Shown here in pieces: positions 37,801 to 49,800 of a stretch of 64,000 bases of DNA; within the stretch, counting starts at the first letter, position 1; every line of letters starts with the position of its first letter. Position numbers and translations under genes: made by a program. Source of the stretch: Anseranas semipalmata (lineage: Eukaryota > Chordata > Aves > Anseriformes > Anseranatidae). The stretch is taken from the NCBI GenBank assembly GCA_013399115.1, contig VXAA01002214.1, positions 437,593 to 501,592 on the forward strand, in the 5' to 3' direction. The notes beneath the pieces were generated by a model that saw only the letters and a list, made by a program, of their open reading frames with translations, did not search any database and was not told the DNA's origin.

Positions 37801-40800
37801 GATGATGCTGTTTATTGCCTGTAGGGTACCTCAGTATGGAAGACATCCCAACTCAAGATGAAAAAATCTTGAAAGCTATCCAGACAATTAAAAAAAAAAA
37901 GTTTTGTTCAGATGTCAGGTAGATTTATTTATTTATTCCTCCCAAGTACAAAAGATTGTTATCTAGTAGATTATGTTGCTGGATTGATTGGTAAGAAATG
38001 CTTGGGGCTTTGAATACCCGCCTAGGCCTCTGTTCCTTCTGGAGATCTCTTAAGTATACTGGATATTCTTTGAAGAAGTGTTTTATGTAGGTTTAATAGA
38101 CTATGTAAAACTTCTAAATAAGCTGTTCTTTACAAAAATACTAATTACAGAGACACATAACTTGTAACTTTTTCTTTCTTCACATTTTTTTAACTAGTGA
38201 GAAACAATATTGTTTATGATCTCTTTAGCCACATAGAAAATTTGTCTTTTCTAGATGTGTTTGAATTCAAATCTTAGTTAATGCAAGTTATAAGAGCATA
38301 AAGAGCATATAAGATTTGAGACTAATGAGGCCTCCAGTTTTAGTAACAAGTGGATCTCTTTTATCAGAATTCCTTTATTGTGCGATGTATTAATTAAATT
38401 ATAACTTTTCTGAAGACATTTTTTATTCCTAAATCTAGTCAATTTAGTCCTATATAATGGTAACAGTTCTCAATGCTAATCTCTCCAATTAAGGTAAATT
38501 ACAAAGACAATGCATATGTTTGCTGCTTAAGACAAATTTACTGTTCTTGAGTTGTAGAGTATGCTACTGAGTGAAAGGCAGTAAGCTAGTCATCTTCCTT
38601 CATCTACCTTTAACGTTCCAATTGCATTCCAATCCTTTCTGATTACAGTGTGCATTCTATGCCGGCAATTCACAAAGAAATAGTGATTATTCTTGTAATC
38701 ATTATTATTAAAAAGCCTTGAAGATCAAGTTACTAAAGAGGGGAAAAAAAATAAAATGCTTATTTTTCCTTTATTAGCAACCAACTTCTGTAGCCACATC
38801 TACTGTTCGCCTAGGACTTCCAGTGCAAGCCAAAGTTGTTCAGTCAACTACGACACCCGTTAGTGCTACGTCTGCTGCAACTCTGCCAGGAGGCTCTATT
38901 CTTTCACATACCACAGTAAGTACTAAGAATATACAAAGCGAAAGATGGGGGAGAAATTATGTTAATAATTGTATGGTTTTCCTAATGTGAATTTTAATGA
39001 GAAATGTTAATATGTGTGTTTTTATCACAAACATAGAAGTTAATAATGAATGGATAGTCCATCTGTATTATGCAGGTGTTGATTGATAGCCTAGATTTTA
39101 TTTTCTGCTGTTTCCTAGATGATATTAAAAAAAAAATGGGTAGTATAGTTTGTGTTCTTCTTTTTAAAGAAAAAAATTAAATCAGCTGGGTTCATATGCA
39201 TTGTTTCAGTGGTGGACATGCTGGACTAGGTTTGTCCCCTGCAAAGAGCTGTAGTATACTGCTGTGTGGTCACCAGTGCCACAGGATCCACAGTGTCACC
39301 CATGCATCATAGTACAGGTACCTGGGTCAGCTTGTTCTGTGTCTGCGCCCAAGTCAGAGCAAAGCTCTGCAGATAGGTTGGATCCGGAGGTCCTGATAGC
39401 TTCTGCTCAGCATGTTGTGCGGCCTGGCTGAGCTCTCTAGTTTCTGCAGTCCCATTTGGCGTGTCTGTTCAAGATTTCTTAGCACTTGGAAGGGTGGAAT
39501 ATTTATTCAAATCGAGTGTCAGAGCTGAACTGGATTGTGTGTGTGTGTGTATGTGGTGCTCTGTTCAGCATGATGAACTTTCCAGCCTTCTAAGGGTGAG
39601 GGGTGTGCAGCAGGATCTTTATGTTTAGCCGGCTATGTCCAAGACAGTTTTGTTTGCTCTAGGGCCTTGCACTGTGCAAAAGCATATATGCAGCTGCTGG
39701 GCTCAAATTAGATTGGGAAACTGTGTTGGTGCATTTGTGTAATCTGGATCTGAGCTGTAACTGTGGTATAGATAATTGTAAACCTGATGACATGACAACA
39801 GATCATTGGCAATTGTCTTGTTTATATTAAGGGCCAAATTTACAGAAAGTTGAGTTACAGACATAACGTCAGCATGGTCATCTTAAGGGACTGGATAATA
39901 GCAACTCATTTTTAGTGGTACATTTATTTTTTAATAAAAAGAACTTTAAACAAGGATGAGTTTTGTTCAGTGTGGTTAAAGGGTATAAAGGGTAACAAAA
40001 TTGGAGTTATAATAAATGAAGTTACTGGTTTTATTTTTTCAGTAGAGGTGTATTTGAAAGCAAACCAATTTTTTTGCCAGGATTTTAAGAAATTTATGGT
40101 TGAGTATAAGATTTTAGAGAATGATCTGGTTTTCGATATAAAATATTAATAGGTGTCAGTGGCTTCAACAAGTGCTCAAAATTTATTCAAGACCACAGTA
40201 GCAACTGGAACATCAGCATCTCAACAACCTGCAGTAATTACTGGTGGACAAACTCAAGCTTCAGCACAGAACCAAGGTCAGCCTCGGCTACCACTTCCAC
40301 CTCATACAACAGCACAAGTACCAGCGCAGCCCCAGGTCATACCAAGCTCTCCTGTACCTGGAACTACAGTTGTATCACAGGTAAGTATTAAAATACTAGA
40401 TACTTGATTTTATTAGTATTTTATGAACTTCTCAGATCTATTCCGAAGTGAAACATTCATGCAAGCCCACTTCCTGTGATAGAGCAAATACTTTACAAAG
40501 AAGAAACCATTTCGACTAAATGTAATACAGATTCTGAGAGGAGAGAACACTTATGGCAGGATGGGGAAAACTGACGACATATGTTTCAATAGTGAAAGAC
40601 CTATTCTATTTTTGTAAACAGAACAATCAGGCCTTCAGCCTATGGACGTCATTATTATCATGTCGCTGGGCCTCAAAACTGTGGCTACACTGAAACATAA
40701 CATTTCTGGTTCTCAGAGTTCTGAGACCAAATTACAGCATATAAAAATAATAGCTTGAAAAATTAGAGCATCTGCTGTTATGCTGATGAAAAAACATTAG

Positions 40801-43800
40801 ATATGATAATGTTTGAAAACTATTTCTAATTTGATTTTATTGCTGTATCTGCTTTGTACAAAAACATATTGAATCAATAATTTAACAAATTAAGATAGCT
40901 TGGGGGACACTATACTCTCTGTATCTTAAAGGAGAATGCATCTCCAACAAATTGTTAAATTAGTTCTCTCATGGTTATTTCTATCAAATCAGACTGTGAG
41001 ATATTAAATATATTTATTTCATTGACTTGTGTTAGTCGTTATGGCGTATGATGTTCAGTTACCTAGACAAGTGAAGAAAATGTCAGGTAACTAGCAGCAA
41101 TAGCAAAATAGCTGCAGATGTATGTGAAATATCTCCTTCCTGAATTAGAACAATTTAATCATTTTCCCTATTCATAGTGATCAGAACATACGGTGATCAT
41201 AATTGGAAAATAGCATGGATCTGACTCTTGTTTTACTTGTTTTTTTGCAGGAGATGCAAGAAAATGTGAAAAAATGCAAAAACTTTTTAGCTACTCTTAT
41301 AAAACTTGCTTCTCATAATTCACCTTCTCCAGAAACGTCCCGTAATGTGAAAGCTCTGGTTCAGGATTTGTTGGTAAATATTTACTTACCTCTCACTAAT
41401 GTCAGTTATCTTTAAACTTGTTATTTATGCATGCTGAAAACTATTGCTTTGATCTTAGCAATTTTTTTTCTCTTTAATGATAGGGAAAGGAGTTGGGCTG
41501 CATCAAAATGCAAATATTCTGTATGTTACATATTTTCAAAAATCTGTTAAGGTAGGCTTTCTCTTAGTTTCTGAAAGGGGAAATGCAACAAAGTATTTAG
41601 TATGCATTCATCAAAAGCACTCTTATTTTGATGGATAATACTATGGTCATGTTTAGAAAAATACAGTAAGATACAGGATTTCACCTTGAGGGTTCATCAA
41701 GTTTCTTTTCCTCCAAACCATGGTCTCTTCTGAAACAGTGGAAAGCTACTAAATGTTCTAACCGCAGTATGAATGTAGAGATCTGCCTGCACAATGTGGT
41801 TTGGAGTTTCAAGGACTGAAGGAAAAGTATTTTGCTAAGCTGTAGAGTCTGAGCAGTTCTCCAGATGGATGCCCCTGCATGGAGCCTTAACTGCAAGTGG
41901 ATTTCAAGAGGCAAAGTTGTCTTTCAGCTAAACAGAACCCTTAAGCTTGGAAAAAGCTTAAGTAGTCTTCAGTGCAACGGATGTTTGATTTGTATAAATG
42001 CATTGGAAACGGGTGCTACTATGGAGCTGGACAAATGGTCAAGCTTCTTAAAAGAAATTAGTCTATGAAAAACTTGAACTTGAAAGTAGTCAATACGTAT
42101 TTCTTTGAATTTATTGACAGAGAAACCTGCATATTTTAAACAAGCCCAAGACTTTTCAAGTATGAGCAATTAGTAATATTTGGTGGTTCAAGTAAAAACT
42201 CATTTTAACTTTTGAAAACTAAAAAACATTAACTAAGTAATGGTGCCTGCTTACAATATTTTAAACAAAATATTGAGGGACATAAATATATTTCTTATAT
42301 ATTGGAGATTTTATGGGTTTATTTCGTGTTCTCTATCAGTCCAACAACCTGAGATTGTAACTATTGATACTTTAGAAGTATTCTAAAAATACATCTGGAT
42401 TATACAGTTCTTCTCTATTAACTACTAAGTAAACTACTAAATATATATAATTTATATATTTATAAGCTTATATTTTATGAGTGTATATATATATATGTAT
42501 GCACATGTGTATAGATGAGTGCTTTATATATACTTGTATAGTTTTTATATATGCATATGCTTTATATTTATGTATGTACGTACATATATACATACACATA
42601 TTCTAATAATTTAAATTGAACCTTCAGAATTGGCTTTGGAATCAAAGCTATTTTCTTATTATAAGGGCTGACAAATTTTATAATCACTTACCAGGCTACT
42701 TCAACAACGTCTTTTTTGGATTAATATTTTTTTAAAGAAATCACTATGTAAATCTTAGCAAGAGAATGGAATGCCAAAAAGACTTGAGTGTTTGTGGGAT
42801 CTAGCATGCATCCCCAAAGGAACTACATGTATAAAGGTCAGAGATTCCTGAATTGTGAATGGTATGGTACCTATTAGGTACCATAATTAGCCAATTAGCC
42901 CTTGACAGAAGGATTTTATAGCTACAGAAGAGTTGAGGGACTTGAACTTTGAATGCTCTTCTTGATATGGTAGCCTACACACACACGTATATACATTAAA
43001 AATATATATATATTTATGTGTGTGTGTAAATACATGTGTATATGTGTACGTACGTTTTTACATATGTGAGCTTGTTCTTACTATTATCTGGAAAAAAAGA
43101 CCAAACAACTGAACTGAATTGATGATGGTTTGTCTTTTTCCTTCCAAGGATGCAAAGATTGATCCAGAAGAATTTACAGGCCGCCTTCAATCAGAACTCA
43201 AATCATCTCCTCAGCCATATCTTGTACCTTTCCTTAAGGTAATGTGAATATTGTTTAGATAAATTTATTTCAATGCAAATATCAATACTTTAAGTTTTAC
43301 AATATGCTTTTTAAGTGGAATTAGCTGCACCCATCTAAAGTAGGACTACTCAATTTTTATTTTGTGGTGCCTAATTTCTACTGAAATCTGCATAGCTGGA
43401 AGCTGCGCAGGCTTCACCTCTGTCAGGCCAGCCAGGTGCAGCTTAGTCCCTTCATGGCTGGGAGCTGTGGCTGTGTGCTGCAGCTAGCTGCTCCCAACAG
43501 GTTGAGGGAATGGTAAGAAATAGGGATTTCCTATGGGAGGGAGACTGTGTTTGGGACCTTGGCTGAGGTTTAAGCAAAATTTATTTGTGGTCCCGAGCTG
43601 ATCTGGAGTTTACTGATTGAGTAGCCCCGATCTATAACATACTATTAATCGTATTTGTTTAAAAAAGCTGTTACTGCCTAGTTTGGAAATTATAAATTGT
43701 TTATTCTGTAGTGTTACTTTACTGTTATAATGCATTTACTTTTCTGTGGTCTGTCTTTTTTTGTAAAGTGCTACACTGCCATTTGGAAGAGTTACAAGTT

Positions 43801-46800
43801 CTGTAGAATGCTTCAAGTAATTAAATAAGCTTTTTCCATATTGTTTATTGTAATCTATATTTGAGTCATTGGTAACTTTCAATGCATATGTAATGGTGAT
43901 TATGAAAAAGTGGACTGGATAATGCTGTTGAAATAATTGATGAACTGATCCTGCCTGTAATCTGGAACTCTTCTCATACAGAAGAATGATTCCAAATGGA
44001 TTTATTGATAGTTGGGTCCTAAATTAGAATATGTAGAGGTATATTTAACTTCTGTTTTTTTCTACATTATCTAAAGTAGCTTCTATATGCAAGATTATAT
44101 ACATACATACAAAGCATGTTTAATTATGCCACAACTATTGTTTTAAAGGCATTTTTTCTTCTAGTCCAAAAATTCTGTTTAGGGCAGATTCCCTCTCTTT
44201 CTTCTCTCTCTTCAACTTTTCTTCAGAACTCTCTCCACTTGCTTCTGTTTTTTTTTTTTTTTTTCAAGTTATCATTAACCCTTATTTGTGCTTTTTCCTG
44301 CTCTTATTCTGCAGTCACTTCTAGCATGATAAGTTTTAACTTGTTTCCTTTCTTTGAAGTCCTTTCTTGGCAACAGACATTTTTAAAAATAAATATTAGA
44401 AGTTTAGAAAGGACTGTAGCTTGAGTTAAACACTGTTGCATTCTGCAGCTGCCTGGGGGGGAGCACTTCAAAAGAACTCTACTACCACTTAAAAAGTAAA
44501 AAGTTTATTCAGAAGGTACAGTATAGCCTTTTGGAACTATATTTTTTGGTTGAACTGGTCTGAACATGAAGCATACAATAGTACACTTTTCTAATGCAGT
44601 CAGAATACATTAGATCAGTAATAATACAGTAAACAACTATTGCTGTAGGGCATCAACAGTTAAATCATCTTCTTCTAGGTACTGGAGGCATTTCAGGAGA
44701 AGCAAATTGGTGCAGCTTACTTCTAGCATGCAGTGTGTTGTTCCTACTGTTCTGTCTATTCTATTTCAATGTTTTGCCCTTCCAAAGACCTAAGCTACAG
44801 GTTCTGGATAGTCTTGAGGAGGGGAGTGTTATATATTTTACCATTATGATGGAATTAGGGCATGTCAAAGTCTGCAGAGTTGCTAAATTCGAATCGAAAG
44901 CTTACTAAAAATGGAAACTGAACTTTCCTTGTATAAAATGTGTTCAATATTGTTTCTTTTTGATTAATAGGCAGATTGTACAATTGGAAAGAAAGTGGCA
45001 TTCTTTTGTGTTTACAGCAAATTTCAGAAGATTTTTTTGTCAACCTGGTAAACTTGATATTTCATGAACTTTATTCTGTTTTTAGAAAAGTCTACCTGCA
45101 TTGAGACAATCTTTACTGAATAGTCAACATTCGGTTTTGCAAGGACAGCCGTCTCAGCAGTCACTTCAACAAACCAAGCTATCACAAGTTATACCTCAAT
45201 CTGCCTCTGGAAGTATTTCCTCTGTTGTCACAACGCAGACAATAGGAATAAGGCAACCAAACAACATTTGCACAGTCTCTGTATCAAATACAGTGCAGCC
45301 TCCTCAGGTTAAGGTGGTACAGTCAAATCAGAGTTCTCAACTGGTAGGTACTAAAGTATGAAAGAGAATTTCTTAATAGACTGAATAGCAGTTTTTAATG
45401 TTATTTTTTTCAGGTTGTTTGCGAAATACTTTTTTTTTTTGTATTGTATTCTGTGATGTACAGTATCACCTTATTTTATGGATGTTTACGTACATGGTCA
45501 ACCTTTGTGCCGAACCATTAATTTAGATAACATTATTAAAATATCTTAAGTTTAAGAAAGGCTCTGTATGCTCTTGGCCTTTTTTTTTCTGAAATATGAT
45601 TGTTATATGATTACAGTGGATTTTGAATTAATTGCAGGTGTAGAATAGAAATTTTTTCAAGACTTACAGGCAAGAGTGTAATTTTTAGTATGTTGTTAGG
45701 TATGTTGCTTTGCTTAGATTAGTCTGCATTAAAATTAGCTGTCTCATTTTTAACTCTTCTATACATAGTTACAAAATTTTGTAGAACAGCTGTACTGTAG
45801 CCATATGTTTTGTTTAGAAATGGTGCATACTTTATTTACTGAAACTTGTCATTATTGTGCATGTTGGAGTATTACGTGGTTAGAGTCATTAATTGCAGAG
45901 GCATTACCAATAAGGCAACGGTTACAGCCGTTTAGTCATTGAGAGGGTGATGGATTTATCCCGCTGTTGTGTGTGTGTGTGTCTACAGTTGTAATTAAAA
46001 CATATTTAGAATTTTTACCAAGGAACTAAGTTTATATAGGCATTATCATCCTTCTAAGCAAAGATGTAAGAATTTCTTTGTCTGTAGTTTCTATGTATGT
46101 ATGAGTAAAATACTTGACTTTGGTTTCAAAATCAAATTGACAAGTTCCAGCAAGTGTATCAAATTGGTAAAAATGTATATTATCAAGATTCAGAAATGCA
46201 TATATGACAGTGTAGTACCTTGCAGTGATCTATCCTTGAATTTGTAAGCTCTGCAAAGGAAATAGTTTTTAGGGTGTGTGGGGAGAGAATGTTTATTTTG
46301 CTTTAATTTAAAAGTAGCAGTACACAATTTGACAATGTCTGAGTCTTAGATCTTTTGAACCTTACACTTTCTAGCAGTTAAATTACTAAATTTAAAATGA
46401 AATTAAATAACTTTACCAGCCTTTTGTGAACACAGTTTTAAAGTGTAAGAACATCTGAGTTTGTTTTTTTTTTTTTTTTAGACGCCCAACTTTGTTGTAA
46501 TACACACAAGATGTGGATGTTTTGCACCTTAACTTGACTGCTTTCTGTTCAACCATGTGAATTCTTTCCTGAGATGTGTTCTGCCCACCCCTTCCAGACT
46601 GTTTTATTATTCAGAAAAGTGTTCCTCAGACTTCTTGCGACTTTTTTGATTTGTCTACATCTTGTAAAACTGAATTGGCAATAACATTGGTTCTTCAAGG
46701 TAGGGGAGCAGGAACTGGTTGTAATTACAGGCAGTAGGTATACAAATTACTCTCTGTCCTAGGGAAAGCAAATTTCTGACAGAAAATGGTAGGTTCCTTA

Positions 46801-49800
46801 CAGGTGTAAACATTCATGGCCAGTACATCTAGTCTGCTCTCATGTCACAGTCCTAGGGCCAAGCTTCTGCCAGGTAGCACTGCTTTTTCCAACGTTTTGC
46901 AACCCAGTCTAAACCCTCCTGTGACTGCTAGGCAGGTTGCACCCCACTTTTTGAGAAACACTGATGTAGAACAGTGAAAGTGTCAGTAAGTCCACGGGGA
47001 TTCTCATATATGATTACAGTTCTTGTGGAATATTTTCTGAATGGGATAAATCCAAATTTATGGGAGACAGGTCTTTACGTTCACGTGTTCCATCTCTCTC
47101 TCTAACAAGCCGATGCATATGCAAAACAAGCAATCATGACATTAATGTGAGTGGAGACTAACAATGTGAAGAGTTGCTTTGTCATCTCATTCAACATACC
47201 TATGCAATATGAGAGAACTGACAACTGCAAAAATAACATTGGGGAGATTGGTCTGATGGTGAAGGAAGTTTTCTGTCTGCGAGGAGGTGTGATAATTCTA
47301 CGACTGAATTTTCATCTTACTGGGTACATGAGATGGCCTCTATATTTTCAAAAGGTAGCAAACTGCACAGCAAAACTATGCTTAATATTTCTTATAGAAA
47401 ATATTTTATGGAGAAGTGAATATGTAAAAAATGAAAATTGATTGGCTTTATTGTAAAACTGGCTTTCTGTATTTGTTTTTGATTTATCAGTAACATACCT
47501 GGTTAATAGAACCAAACATTACATTAACCAAGCACTTTTTAATGGCACTCAGATTGGTTCTATGCAGGCAAAAGCAGCATCAGACAATAGGGCTTACTGC
47601 ATAATAAATCCCATATACCACAACAGCCATCAGGTCATGTGCCAAGCAGACAACCCAGCAGCATCTCCCTATCACACTAGCAATTGTTTGTAAGTATTGA
47701 CTTTTTTTTTGTGGTGACAGTGATCACACTCTTCACACTTCTTCGTGCTCCTCAAAATCAGAGCACAGCGAAGAGCTTCTGGCAATCTTGCCTGGAACTT
47801 TTCCGGAAGAGGAAGATTACAGCTGGCTTGCCTAAGGGTGGCCAGCACTGATAGAGGAAACTGGCTGAGCTCCAGACTCTCCAAGCCTGAAGCTCACTGG
47901 AGAAAGTTCCAGCTGGCTATGCAAACTGTCCAGCTGCAGAAGGGCAAGCCTATTTTGGAATATAGATCCTTTCAAACTAGACAGTTACAGTAGTCCAGTT
48001 TCTTTTTAAAAAGTTAAAAATCCGCTAACTGTTCATTTCTTTTGACTTTTCAGTTTTACAAAGGGATCAGTGTTAGGAGATAGTCTACTTTTGGAGAGAT
48101 GTGCATATGTGTCAACATATGCATATCATTGCATATGTTGAGTCTTTAAGAGCATCTCATCTTATAACATCTTGAATTACGTTAGTCAGAATGGTGTTTT
48201 TTAAAAATATTGCATTAGGCAAATGCTGTTCTTTTTTAAAGCCTGCCCTTCTACATTCAATAGTGGTCATGGTACTCCATCTCTTAGCACTTTTGGAAAG
48301 CTCATTCAGCAGTTATTTTGATTTGTTATCGTAAGATTCTGCTGTTTTAAAACAAACAAATGAAAAACTAATGTTTTTCCCATTCATGGGAAAGCAGTTT
48401 TTTTATTATTTCCAGAAAAACAATATGAAGTGTGTGAGAAGGAGTTTAGCACAGTTGAGACTTTTGAAGGTAAAGGAACATTGGCTTCACTGGTTGTTAT
48501 TCCTCAATAACAAAGCATCCTTGCTAATCATTTAGGCAGAAATTAGCATAGGATGAAGAGCATGTCTGTACAACTCAGCAATGGGGCTAAGATGTGTGAG
48601 CTGTTACTAGCCCCATTTGGTGTACATACAGCGAACCCAGTACTGTGTAAGATACTGAGATGCTAAATTGTAGCCATCTTATTTCCCGTCATACACAAGT
48701 TCTGTCCATGGAACAGAACACAGATCTTGTTCATGTGGCTTGTGGCTGTTCTAATGTGGTGATACATCACCCAGTTGTACTGAGGTTTCTTGTAACGTGG
48801 GAGTTCTCTGTATGCTGTTCAGCATGCAGTGTAGATTGCACAAAGGAAACGTCATTAAAATCTAGTGTTAACAGAGATGCAAGAGGAGATTATTTCATTT
48901 ATCTATTTTGTTAAGGATACATCCTGTTCTAAAACTATGACAAAGCTATGTTGTATAGGAGCTAGATAGTGCTATTAGTAGTGGTAACTAATACTAGCAG
49001 GGGAAATGTGGGTGAATCTTGGGCTAATATTTTATTGATGAGACACTAATGAGATAAGCCAGCAATCGATTTTTGTAATTGTTCTAAGTGCAATGTTCGA
49101 AGTTTCTCTAAATTGTCATTCTTAGTGGGCAGGAGCTCTATATGCCTTTATATATGCAGACATTACCTGTCTCGTTCTGGATGTTAGAGCTCATAAAATT
49201 TCTATGAATAACAGAGGTCATTTTTATTTGTTAAAAGTGTTGAAGTTTTAAGTAGATTGATGAGTAACAGAGATTGATTTGCACCTTATATATTGTGTTG
49301 ACACTGCATCATGGAAGAAAGCGCTCCTGAATGTTGAAGCCACTTATTAGATTTAAATGGTAAAGAAACAGTAAGAAATTTAAAGTGATTCATCTTAATT
49401 AAAACAAATTTAATTACATAAAGTAATATAGAGATTGTGCATGTCTAGTTGGAGGCTCCTAAAAGATGAGGTAGAACAATAGAATTTGCAAATAAAATAC
49501 AGTGGCAGAATATGCATTGTGTTATATAGAGATGTTCTGCTTTGGTTTTTTAAATCTCTTCTGAAGCGTTTCTGGCATCAGTTTTCAGCTGTTGAAGGAA
49601 TGTAATTTGTACACATTTTAGTGACTCACAGGAAATAATTTTCTTTCTGTCCTGTGTACAAGGCCACTTGGAAGAGTAGAAAATGGCTATTTGGATGAAA
49701 GGAGTAGTTTATGTTAATGAACTAATAAAGATCTAGTTGCTGGCTTGGAGTTTGGTGTACAATAAAATTTAAATGAAAATGGGTGTTGAGCAGTAGATGT

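Larger units (their letters stand above)
41374..43148 (+). other. TAF4-like intron 5
   Basis: 1.8 kb with TA/TG-rich simple sequence at 42438-42600 and 42975-43065 and a 23-nt palindrome at 42863-42885. Confidence 0.8.
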
